Shown piece after piece: positions 11,383-23,106 of a stretch of 64,000 bases of DNA. Within the stretch, counting starts at the first letter, position 1; each line of letters opens with the position of its first letter. Under the pieces are notes generated by a model. It was not told the DNA's origin, made no database searches, and saw only the letters and a list, made by a program, of their open reading frames with translations. The translations under genes and the position numbers were made by a program. Origin of the DNA: Mytilus edulis (taxonomy: Eukaryota > Mollusca > Bivalvia > Mytilida > Mytilidae); contig NC_092356.1 of assembly GCF_963676685.1 (NCBI RefSeq), forward strand, positions 19,083,750-19,147,749. The letters run 5' to 3'.

Positions 11383-14300
11383 GTAAGGACAGAATATCGG
11401 AACAATCGTACGCACATTGCTAGTAATGATTAAATTCAGTGAATGTGTGAGAAAATTTGGTTATAGATTTCTTTTAAAAAGAAAGTCAACAAGCCTTAAT
11501 TTAAACTTTTAATAATCTAAGTGAGCATTTTTCATCAGACAAACTGTAGAAAATGGCTCAGGCATATATTTGTTTTAAATCAAGAGCAAACTAACACACA
11601 AATGTAACTTCATATATTTGAGGGAAAAGTTAACATGTTAAATATCGGACCGAGAAAAATAGAAGAAATTTCAAAAAACTTATTAAACAGTAGAAGACAA
11701 AAAAAGCTCTAATAATTTCTTTGTGAAACTTAGTCAATGTTTATTTTATAGTGCTTCTGTAATTACTGAAGAGTGTAGACAAATTATATCAAATTTAAAA
11801 AAACCAAATATAATTTGAGCGTTTGAAGATGAGAGAAGAAAAACACACATTGAACGAGTAAGAAATTGATTGGTTTAGGCTCTGGTATCTAGTGGCAAAT
11901 ATTACATTCTTTGCAGGTCGATAGAATCTTATTTTGACAGGAAAATTAATAATCAAAATGCTAAAAAATATTGTACGATTAATTTACAGCTTATAATTAT
12001 ATTCACAAAACAATAATATAGTTTACAAATTGACGGCAGATATGTGTAGGAATTACACATATCTGCCGTTTTTGTACCTTGTTTTGTACTTGCATTTCTT
12101 ACTTATCCCAGATTTATTCTGATTCTTTTACAAATTGTAAAAACTTCAAATTTGTTTCCATACTTTCTCCATTCTTTAGATCCAAATCATATCAAAAATA
12201 AATATTTTTATAATGAAGTTTGAAATACTTCCATTTCGAGATGTAAACAAAAATGTTAGAAAAACAATATTCATCAGATGAAGATATTATGTACATTTGT
12301 ATGTCTCAAAGACATGGAAAACATGTTTATAGTCTTGTTACCAAACATGGCAATTTGTTAGGGTCATACACTATAAACAGGCTTGAATTGAATTCACTGA
12401 TTCCTCGTTTTTAAAGCTGTCAGCTATATCTATTAAATCTATTGATGCAGGTAAATCCAGAAAAGCGCTTCGGATGCAAGAAATTATTAAAAGTGTTGTC
12501 TTCAATTTTTTAACAATTCCATACGTTTTTGACATGCATATAAAAAGTCTTACATTTGTGATTGACAAGATTTGATGTTTCCGGAGAGAATAAATATGAA
12601 AAAAAATATTTATGCCTCTCGAAAAACAGGACAATTATGAAACAGATTTCAACCAAAAATCAAGAAAAAATAAGTCTTATAATATTATTCATATGCCTAT
12701 TCTTGATTACCACTGTTAGTAATTGATATTTGATTTCCACTGTTACAATATTTTACAAGTTTCCCCCTTGAGTAAATATCAATTCCAGATTACTTATAAG
12801 AGTTTAAAATTCTTTCCTAAATATCCCACCATTTATGAACTGTATTTATTCCCGTTGCTGCTGCTAATATAAACATTTGCAGTTTCTTGAAATTATTATC
12901 ATAATTTTATTCACACTAAAGATAAGTCACTATGAACTTCTTAACACAATTTAAACTATTCAATCAAGTTGATATTTTCTTGGCAATGATTACCATTCAA
13001 GAGGTACATGTCTTCTTTTTAGTCCGAATAATAAAAACTGTAATATAATGAATTATAACACTGTACACGCAATGAGATGCTAAGTACGAAATATGAAAAA
13101 GACGAACAACCCCTATCAAAACACTTGACATTTCGATGACAAAAATTAACATGATTAACACTAAAACCTTGACATTTTTCCTGCAATGCTTGCATTTGGA
13201 CCTTATCTTTTGTAAAAATTCATTTTCACGTAAACTAAATTATCGAAAAGTATTTGATATTCTGATGCTTGCATTTTTATTATAAAAATCCATAACACGG
13301 AAAAGTGGGGAGGGGCGTTTAAGATAAAAGAGCGCCGAACGCGCATGCTTCTGATTTCTTAAAAAAGATTATGGGTTGATTCCTTTTGTGCAAAACATTA
13401 TATCTTGGTAACAGTTCTTTAAAAAAAATTCTTATATTTACAGTTATTTTGTTTTCTACGCTTCGTAAACCACCGCCTTGTGTCAAGCAAAGCCAATGAA
13501 GACAATCGATCCAAATAGGACAAATACTGTCATAAAAACAGAAGCGTAAGTGGGTATGCCGTGTTTGTCACTGTTCTATTTTACCCACTGTTAGATAAAT
13601 GTACAAAAAATCTTATAAATCTGTAGCTTGCATGAATCATTTCTTAAAAAAAACGCTAGAAAAAATTGATTCTTTCAATTCTCAAACCCAACATTTACCA
13701 TTTTCAATTTAAATATTTTTCTCGTAAGCTACCGTCAAATTTACTGTTGACATTTCGTAACGAAGGAGCCGCCATGTTGACTTCTTGAAATCAGTAAAAG
13801 AGTGAATAATATTAATAAAAAGATTAGAAAAGAGTGAAATCTACCTCAAACTTTTATTTTAATGCAATATACATGATATAATCGGAATTTAGAAGGTAAA
13901 CACAAACAACCTTCAGCTTTGTCGTTTTTATTCGTATGACGTCATGTCTTGAAATGACGTTAATGCGCGAGAAACATTACTGGAATTTCGCGAAATTTTA
14001 ACCTTTTTTGATTTGTACATTTTTCTGATTTCTAATTCTTTTTGATATGCCTCAGAATTAAAATCAAGGTTCTGTAGGTTTTTTAATTATAATTTTTAGC
14101 ACAGCGGAATCGACATAGCATTTCCACATAGGTTACGATACATGTGGATTTATGCGGGAGGTATATTTTAACAGCCATTATTATGTTTATCTCGGAGTCT
14201 GCGCTAAGTCATCAGTTGTAGATATATCGAGAATTTTGTCACGATATTTTTTACAAAGCGAAACAAGCACGTCATATTAGAAATGAGCTTTATTAATCAG

Positions 14301-14383
14301 TTATTGTTGTTGGGTATTGATGAACTTACTCAGTATTATTCTTTGGTACTTATCTCATTCAAACAATTGTTTTTATATTTCAG
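11383..14383. other. 3.0-kb intron of the STAND-ankyrin gene; no other gene seen
   Basis: AT-rich sequence with a donor at 11383 and an acceptor (TTTTATATTTCAG) ending at 14383. Apart from the perfect hairpin at 12033-12069 I see no coding or repeat structure. An internal promoter near 13.7-14.3 kb is possible, since GC content rises slightly there, but no core element can be named. Confidence 0.4.
12033..12069. repeat. Perfect 16-bp-stem hairpin in intron
   Basis: ACGGCAGATATGTGTA (12033-12048), a five-base loop GGAAT, and the exact reverse complement (12054-12069), followed by a T-rich run. It lies in the long intron of the STAND-ankyrin gene. It could be a remnant of a tiny MITE or a structured RNA element; no function can be assigned. 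Confidence 0.8.
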
Positions 14384-17300
14384 TACAAATTAATCAGACA
14401 TTGGATAAATGGCGGAAGACACATGTTAATTTTGTAGAAACAAGAGCTTCAAAACAAGTTTTAGAATGTGTCCGGGTAAATAGTTGTGTTACTATTACAG
14501 CTTGTTCTGGTGCTGGGAAGACAGCAACCCTTCAACATGTGGTTTTCAAAATGGCAGATGACGGGTACAATATACTACTGGTAACCAATCCACAGGACAT
14601 TCTTAAGTTTTATGATCCAAATCAGAAGACGTTGTTTGTTATTGATGACTTCTGTGGTACATATTCTTTAAACCATTCTGACCTACAAAGCTGGGAATCA
14701 GTCATGAAACGTATTAAAGAACTGATACAGAATAAACTCACAAAAATAATTGTTGCCTGTCGATTACAAGTGTTCAAAGATGGAAAGTTTGAATCTTTAT
14801 CGATTTTCAAAACACACGTTTGTAACTTGTTATCAAAAGACTTGAGCTTGTCAAAAACAGAAAAGCAATTGATTGCAGAGATGTATCTGGAAACTGAAGC
14901 TGCAGATATTATCAAATATAGCGACATATGTGATTTTTTCCCCCTTTTGTGCAAATTATATCATGATAATCCTGTAGTTAATATTTCAGATTTCTTTCAA
15001 AATCCATTTTCAGTGTACGAAGAAGAAATAGAACAACTAAAAACCAATGAACATGGTAAATACTGTGCCTTGGCATTGTGTGTCATGTTCAATAATATGA
15101 TTGTGGAGAAAGTATTGACAGAAGACATAAATTCAGAGACAAGAACTATTATAGAGAACACATTAGAGGCATGCAAACTAAATAAAGGAACATCAAGATT
15201 AACCTTATTGGATGAACTTGATTCACTTGAACATACATTCATTAAGAAAGATAATGGTTTATACAAAACTGTACACGATAAACTTTTTGACTTTTTATCG
15301 CATTATTTTGGAAAGGCGATGATTCAGTGTTTAATTAAAAATGCACACAGTACATTTATAATGGAACGATTTTTATTAGAAAGTGAAGACAACGACCAGT
15401 TCATCACTATTGTTCCTTCTGAACATCATGAAATGTATATACAGAGAATGATAAATGACTGGTCAAAAGGTGAAGTTACGCGTGTATTTAATAACAAAAA
15501 CATGGAAAACGGAAGGTTTAGACAGAGATTCCTGTCTGATTTGAAAAAACTTGACAAATTTTATCAGATACAACTAGCACAAACCTGTGATATCTTTTAC
15601 AAAGACACTCCTCTTTTTCACTGTTGCTCTATTGGCGACATTCCATTAATTGAGTGGAGTTTACAACTGTGTGATAATATCAACATTTGCGATATTAATA
15701 ATGTTAGTCCTCTACATTTATCAACACAGGGTGGTCATACTGAAGCAGTTAAGCTGTTATTGAAAAGAAAGGCAGACGTTAATAAGTGTAGACATGATCA
15801 ATCATCTTCACTTTTAACCGCTTGTCAGAACAATCATATTGATATCGTTAAGCTTTTAATTGACAACAAAGCAGACGTCAACAAGTGTTTGATTGATGAA
15901 ACATCTCCCCTAATTATTGCCTGTCAGAAGAATCATGTTGATGTAGTTAAGCTATTACTTGCCAACAAGGCAGTCATCAATAAGTCTACAGATGATGAAC
16001 AATCTCCTCTATTTGTTGCTAGTCTGAATAATCATGTAGACATAGTAGACATATTACTTCACAACAAGGCAGACATTAATAAGTGTACAATTGATGGACA
16101 ATCTCCCCTGTTTATTGGTTGTCAAAATAACCATGTAGATACAGTCCAACTGTTACTTGCCAACAAGGCGGACATCAATAAGTGTATGAATGATGGCATA
16201 TCTCCTTTATTTATTGCTTGTCAGGAGGGTTATACAGATATAGTCAAAATTTTACTGGATAATAAAGCCGTGATCGATAAGTACAATGATACTGGAACAT
16301 CCCCCCTGTTTATGGCTTGTCAAATTAATCATATAGATATAGTAAAACTGTTAATTGACAAAAAAGCGGACATCAATAAGTGTATGAATGATGACACGTC
16401 TCCCTTGTTTATTGCTTGTCAGGATAATCATGTAGACATAGTAAAGCTACTACTTGACAATAAAGCAGCCATTAATACGTTTACCGACGAGGAACAATCT
16501 CCCTTGCATATTGCATGTCAAGAAGGAAATACAGATATTGTGAAGTTATTAATTAACAACAAGGCAGACATTTATAAGTGTAGGAATGATGAAACATCTC
16601 CCTTGTTTATTGCCTGTCAGACAAATCATGTAGATATAGTAAAGCTGTTAATTAAGAGCAATGCTAACATTAATAAGTGTTCGCATAATGGAACATCTCC
16701 CCTGTTCATTGCTTGTCAGGAGGGTCATGTAGACATAGTAAAGCTGTTACTCGACAACAAGGCAAACATTAACAGGTGTGTAAATGATGAAACATCTCCC
16801 CTTTTTATTGCTTGTCAAGTAGGATATAAAGATATAGTTAAGCTGTTGTTAGATGCCAAGGCAGACATTAACAAGTGTATGAAAAATGACGTTTCACCTT
16901 TGTTTGTTGCTTGTGAGAAGAACCATGTAGATGTTGTCAAGTTGTTATTGTGCGAAAATGCAGACATAAATAGTTTAACGAGAAATGTAGCATCTCCCCT
17001 TTTTATTGCTTGTGCAAAGAATAATGTTAATATTGTTAAGTTGTTATTGAACAAAAAAGCAAGCGTAAATAAGTTTCACGAGTATATTTTTTCCCCATTG
17101 GTCATTGCTTGTCGTGACGGAAATAAAGATATAGTGAAGCTGTTGCTGGAAAATCAGGCAAACATAAACAATTTTACGAAAGATGATGTATCTCCTTTTT
17201 TTATTGCTTGTGCAAAGAATCATATTGATATTGTTAAGTTGTTACTGGACAAAAAAGCAAGCATTAATAAGTGTAATGGTAATGGGTTATCGCCATTGGG

Positions 17301-18417
17301 TATTGCTTGTCAGGAGGGAAATAAACGTATAGTACAGCTTTTACTGGACAACAAGGCAGACATTAATAAATGTACGAATGATGAAATATCTCCATTGCAT
17401 ATTGCTTGTCAAGAAGGATTTTCAGATATAGTTGGGCTGTTACTAAACAACAAGGCAGACATTGATAAGTGTAGGAATGATGGAACATCTCCAATGTTTC
17501 TTGCTTGCACGAATGGATATAAAGATGTAGTTAAACTTTTTCTTGAAAAGGAGACAGATATTAATAAGTGTAGGCATGATGGCGCATCATATCTGTTTAT
17601 AGCTTGTATGAAAAATCATTTAGGTGTAGTAAAGCTGTTACTGGACAACAAGGCAGACCCTAACATTTGTTTGAAGGATAACACATCTCCCTTTTATATT
17701 GCCTGTCAGGAAGGACATAAGGATATAGTTGAGCTGTTACTTGACAAAAAAGCAGACATGAATAAGTATAGGAACGACGGAGCATTTGCCCTGTTTATAG
17801 CTTGTCAGAGGAATCATGTAGATATAGTAAAGTTGTTACTAAATAACAATGCAGACACAAATAAGTGTGCTTCGGATGGGACATCTCCCCTTTTCATGGC
17901 GTGTCAGGAGGGATATTACGATATAGTAAAGTTGTTACTACAAAATAAAGCAGACACGAATAAGTGTAGGAATGATGATACATCTCCTCTGTTTATCGCT
18001 TGCCAGGAAGGATATAAAGATGTTGTAAAGCTGCTATTGAACAACAAGGCAGACATTAATAAGTTTACAGATGATGGATCATCGCCCCTGTTTATTGCCT
18101 GTCAATTTAATCGTTTATGTATAGTGGAGATGTTACTTAACAACAAGGCAGATATTAATAAGTGTACAGGTCTTGGGTCTCCTATTTATGTAGCTTGTCT
18201 TGAGGGTAATATAGATATAGTCAAAGTATTATTGGCAAATGGAGCAAATTATAATAAATGTGTCAGAGTAGGTAATTTTCTTTACTCCCCAAAACAAATT
18301 GCCATAATGCATGGGTATATTAACATTGCTATTTTGATTTGTAAACATTCAGATAGAATCAATTTCATATGTAGAAATATGAAGCACATTTTAAATAGAT
18401 TTAACCAATTATACTGA
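14384..18417 (+). CDS. STAND NTPase with about 28 ankyrin repeats, terminal exon
   Basis: The exon starts after an acceptor at 14383; the open frame runs further upstream into the intron, but the splice phase (G from 11382 plus TA) and family resemblance favour 14384. The NTPase comes first: an ERASK-like lead (VETRASKQVLECV), Walker A TACSGAGKTAT (first Gly of the usual motif replaced by Ala), Walker B TLFVIDDF, then KIIVACRLQVF and SIFKTHVCNLL, as in the nSTAND3 group. A helical stretch follows to about 15.6 kb. Then about 28 repeats of 33 residues (about 15610-18340) follow the pattern SPLFIACQ..HVDIVKLLLDNKADINKC, and the frame stops at TGA 18415-18417. STAND ATPases act as ligand-triggered switches, with the repeats as sensor. 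No signal peptide or membrane segment is seen, so it is probably cytosolic. The repeats are alike enough for unequal exchange. Confidence 0.85.
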
Positions 18418-18508
18418 TTTGTTTCTTGAGTTAAATGTTGCAACATGACTTTTTACTTTACAATTTAGGTAACGTTTGATTTTTATTATTTTTGAATTAT
18501 GAATCCAA

Positions 18509-18638
18509 AATAAATTTGTCTCTTGAATTGACCCAAAATTATAAACTGTCATATCTGGGTTTGTTTGCCCAAATTATTTCCTTGAAATGGTAAAACAAAA
18601 TAATGATGGTTAATTCAGAGCCAAGCTTTATAAATAAA
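18509..18638 (+). terminator. Polyadenylation signals of the STAND-ankyrin gene
   Basis: Two AATAAA hexamers lie 92 and 216 bases past the stop codon (18509-18514 and 18633-18638). Either could direct 3' end formation. The choice cannot be made without transcript ends. Confidence 0.5.
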
Positions 18639-18639
18639 G

Positions 18640-19675
18640 CATTATTTAAAAGATTTTTCTTCTTAGTTCAGACAGCAACTGTAGATTCGTTCTTTCCAGG
18701 ATGTACAGATATACCATGTTCAAAGTGATAATTTCTGAAATACTTATATATGCAGAAAATACTGCTTAGGAGTAGTACCCATACTTATGTAAATTTTCAC
18801 AAATAATAAAACGATGGACCATGATGATTTAAGGGTTCATACATTTGAGGAGCATCTCATTGTTACTCAAAATGTGCAACAAAAAGGTTTCCGGATGCTA
18901 AATTTAATTATCAAAAAGGATTGCACCCTTTCTTGGATTATATGGTCACATAATCATCATTTTGAGATCATGGCATTTAAGGTCAAGGCGTAGATAATAA
19001 CAATAGACAGAAAATGCAGAAAAGGGATTCGTCATGCTAAATCATATACTACATATGATATTGCAACCTTTATTAAAATTATGATCACAAACAATAAGAG
19101 AAAAACCATCTATATGTTTGGTGACAATGTCAAAAATATTGAAAATAAATTGCAATTTTATCAGTAAGTGGTTACTGGATATAAAATCAATTATTTCATA
19201 TATATATATTTGAAAGTAACCATCCTTAGATATATTGTCTTTACAAATGGGAAGACTGACCGATTTTTAATTATACTGTAATCCACATCAAAGGTCAAGT
19301 CCATAGTTATTAATAAGAGACTAAAGTTGTGCCAAAAAGCAGTTTCGTGATGATAAATCAACTAGTAATATAAGGGACTACTAATTTTCCTCGACACATA
19401 GTCAGTAATTATAAAAGGAAGGCCCAATGTATTACTTTTCGTAACTAGACTTACGTTCAAGATCATAGTAATTGAAAATAGTTTTTTTTAACAAAATATA
19501 ACAGTTTAAAATCATCACAAAAAAAGAATCATATCTTAAAACTATGTCGTCACCTTTTTTTAGTTTTAAATTTTGTTAAGAACCCCTCTTTTATTTAGAT
19601 ATTATAATTGTGTACCTGCTATTATTGTTTGTTTTAGGTTTTTTTTTAACTTAGATTTTTTTTTTCAGTTAAATT
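18640..19675. other. AT-rich intergenic stretch without recognisable features
   Basis: No open frame, repeat unit or RNA gene stands out. Poly-T and poly-A runs are common, as in the rest of the window. Confidence 0.4.
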
Positions 19676-19915
19676 TTTTAAAGACATAGTATCAATGCCT
19701 TCATAAACCTAAAAGAACGATAGCATTTTTCTCATTAAGGTATGCAAGGTATTTATGAAATTGTTTACAGATTTGTCTTTTATGTATTTTTTAATACTTT
19801 TTATATTTTCATATCAATCCATTGTGACTTGGTCATTAGACCATGTATTATATCTCATTTAAATATTTGAGTGTATTTGTAGATTGTAAGTTATACATGT
19901 CTGTTTGACATAGCT
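19676..19915 (+). repeat. Duplicated segment, intact copy
   Basis: This 240-bp segment (AAAGACATAGTATCAATGCC ... GTTATACATGT) is repeated at 20891-21053 and continues at 28784-28858. The second copy is interrupted by a 7.73-kb insertion. The intact copy therefore serves as an internal empty-site reference: it has GGTCATTAGACCATG where the split copy has GGTCA-TTTGAC | insertion | TTTGAC-CATG. Confidence 0.85.
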
Positions 19916-20213
19916 TTTAATGTTAACCCTACGTGTTATTGCTCTTTAAATCTTTCGATAAAGTAAGTATAAGCAGTTTTGTACAATGATAATTTGATAT
20001 CTATTCTAGTTGAGAAAGATGATTTGCACTTGGTTTAAATTGTATCATTATGATCATTCTGAATACAATAAAATGTTTTTGATCAAGTCGTATTCCTTCA
20101 TGCAATAATTACAAGGACATTATTAAAAACCAGTTACACCATTTGTTAAACAAACATGAAGAAGTGTTTGAAGGGATACTTTGTCTATAATTAAAGTTTT
20201 CATTTCCTAAATA

Positions 20214-20527
20214 ATACAGATAAGAAGATGTGGTATGATTGCCAATGAGACAACTCCCTACCAGAGACGAAATGACACAGAAATTAACAACTTTAGGTCA
20301 CTATAGGGCTTTCAACAATGAGCAAAGCCCATACCGCATAGTCAGGTATAAAAGGCCCGAAATGACAAATGTAAAAACAATTCAAACGAGAAAACTAACG
20401 GCCTCATTTATGTAAATAAAATGAACGAAAAACAAATACGTAACACATAACCAAACGACAACCACTGAATTACAGGCACCGGACTTGGGACAGACACATA
20501 CTTACAGAATGTGGCGGGGTTAAGTTG
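20214..20527 (-). repeat. Dispersed retroelement 3' tail, family B
   Basis: On the minus strand the sequence runs from a CCGCCACATTCTGTAAGTAT start to an end at CATTGGCAATCATACCACAT. Pieces of the same family occur at 46340-46400 (-), 50800-50965, 52590-52655, 57440-57610 and 60345-60445 (+). No coding part is attached here. It lies between the two copies of the duplicated 240-bp segment. Confidence 0.7.
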
Positions 20528-20890
20528 TTTTTATTCTTTCTTACTGATTACTTCAATTTTTAAAGTGCATCTTTATCGTAACCATCCCACTGACCATTAA
20601 TTAATCCACTTGTTTAAAAGATAACAGAAACTAACAAACATATTAGAAAATACAACAGACTACACAAACAAAGACCTATATCAACCATCATAATAAGGTC
20701 AAGATACGTTGACGTTTCTAATAATAATCCCCTTTTGTTCTTACTTTACAATATTGCGTGAAACTTTAAAAAAAATTGAAATGTCAGCAAAGCAAGAATA
20801 TATCATCCCGCTTATGTTTTTTAATTGCTGCTGTGAAATTCTGTGTTTAGACAATGCCGTTTCTAGATTTCTGGCTTTAAGCCATATCAT

Positions 20891-21053
20891 TTTTAAAGAC
20901 TTAGTATCAATGCCTTCATAAACCTAAAAGAACGATAGCATTTTTCTCATTTTAAAAATTTTTTATAAAATTGTTTACAGATTTGTCTTTTATGTCTTTT
21001 TTTTAATTCTTTTTATATTTTCATATCAATCCATTGTGACTTGGTCATTTGAC
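20891..21053 (+). repeat. Left part of the split duplicated segment (second copy)
   Basis: Matches 19676-19843 apart from a small deletion near 20960 and scattered substitutions. It ends in TTTGAC (21048-21053), the left target duplication of the 7.73-kb insertion. Confidence 0.85.
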
Positions 21054-22988
21054 TACGAAAGCCGAGAAGGCTCATCTATAATTCAGAATTCAGCATTCAG
21101 AATTCGGCATTCAGAATTCAGAATTCGGAATTCAGAATTGGGAATCATTTTTATCAAATGTTATAACATACATATTGTAATAATTGATATATGTTTTAGT
21201 TGTGATATGAAAATTGTATGCCTGTCTTTATTTTAACTACTCCACCTTATATAAATAGTTTATATCTATTTTGTTGTCCATAATATAATCTATAGGTTGC
21301 ATTTCTGTAAATATTGACAATGCAATTTCCCATAGGAACTCCTTTTACGGCTAAAACTGTACCACTTTTACTATGAAGTTTTGAAAAAAATCTTATCCTA
21401 GAATTGAAAGTTCATATGCACCACAATTTTTTTTCAAAGGTCAAAATATAGGGCTGTGCGGCATATTTTTAACGTTTATATGCCCTGAACTTCTCAGAGT
21501 TTAAAATAACACTAATTTTCTTAACTACCCCTACCTCGAATGAAAGGTTACCACAGATTTCAATGTAAACAATATGCACGTGTTTATTTACTGGTAACTT
21601 TCCCAAGTTCTGTCTCTGTGATATGGAACACAGAGAGCATAACTGGGAACCAGTATGTAAACAAAATTAATTTTCTATGAATATTCAAGATCTCCCCAAA
21701 AGAGGCGTGTTTTGAGAAACAGCTGTATTTACAAAGTGCAACCTATAGTGGGGTTGCTTTTCGTCATATCTTTGTGCTTTACCGTTTTGGAATCTACCCC
21801 TGTAAGTCTCTGGTTCAAAATGCCCCCCTCATCACCATCCTAACATACACCCCTACGTTGTTTTTCAATCCTAGTTTCATAGTCTATTAACTCCCTAAAA
21901 ATATGTCCATTACACGATAATACAAATACTACCTATACCCACCCCGAATGTATCATGTTCGACAAAAAGGAGAAGCAAACAACCGTTTAACGTCATATTA
22001 ATCAGTTCTTCTTCACTATAGGTGCGAATCCAGGTGAACATCTTCACTGTAAAACGAAAAAGATGCGAATCACATAAAGATATTTTTTACAGTACTGACC
22101 TTAGATCAAGCATCACTTTATCGGACTCGTATCTAAAACTATCCATCTGTATTTTGTTTCAGATTTCATACTCCCCCAGTAATTAACCCTCTTCAAAAGT
22201 CAACACATTGATGTTGACTCGAATTCATCCGACAAAATTTCCAGCAATTGTTTATAAGACTAAGGTAGCTCTTAAGTCATAATCAAAGGTAATAACAAGT
22301 TTTTGTAAAGATGACAAAAGGTGTTAATTACAATTGAATCTACTAAACATATGAAAAGTAGAGATGACAAAACAAAACATGAGGCTTTTGTGTCGTCGCT
22401 CACCTTGGTCTATGTGCTGCAGTGCATATTAAACAAAGGACACTCAAGAACTATATAGGCAAGAATATAAAGAATAAAACTGCCAAATTTCCTAAAAATT
22501 AATAATTCAGGGAAGTAATCAAACAGCAGGTTGTCCGATGCGTGTGAAAATTTCAACGGTAGATATATCTTGATGATTAAGTTTCAGAGATATAAGCTTA
22601 ACTGTTTTTTACACCCTTTTCTATTTTTAGCAATGGCGGCCATCTTGGTTGATGGGTGAGGTTTTCAGATACATTTTGCTAAACAACATTCCCTGAGGAT
22701 GGTTCAGGATAAGTTTGGTTTAATTTGGCCCTGAAGTTTCTGAGGATAAGAATTTTGTAAAAGATTACAAAAGTGTACAAAAAATTGCAAAAAAAAATGA
22801 CTTCAAAGGGCAATAATCCATATGGGGTCAATTAATAAGAATGTGTATCTCCAAGCAACTGAGACAAATATCCAGCAAATATCCAACATGAGGCGAATAA
22901 TGGGAATAAAAACGGACAAATACAAATAATATGGAGAATGGAGTTGGTCATTTTAGAGAAACTTAACCCATAAATTTATGGCAGATGC

Positions 22989-23062
22989 ATTGTCGGTAAA
23001 ATGAGCTGTCGGAATAATGAGCTGTCGGAGTAATGGGTTGTCGGAATAATTGGATGTCGGAA
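22989..23062 (+). repeat. Short tandem repeat, GTCGGAATAATGAGCT-like, about five units
   Basis: Units of 15-17 bp such as GAGCTGTCGGAATAAT recur with substitutions. It is inside the 7.73-kb insertion. No function seen. Confidence 0.7.
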
Positions 23063-23106
23063 TAATAGTTGTAGGACTAACGCGACGTCACCTTGCCGGC
23101 TCCTAT

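Noticed and set aside
14317..14383. N-terminal extension of the STAND-ankyrin frame
   Set aside because: A strong acceptor ends at 14383 and the phase fits the upstream exon; the extension reads as intron and is not like the family.
14622..17054. Antisense open frames of 79-110 codons within the STAND-ankyrin exon
   Set aside because: They are shadows of the real frame; the ankyrin repeat periodicity keeps the opposite strand open.
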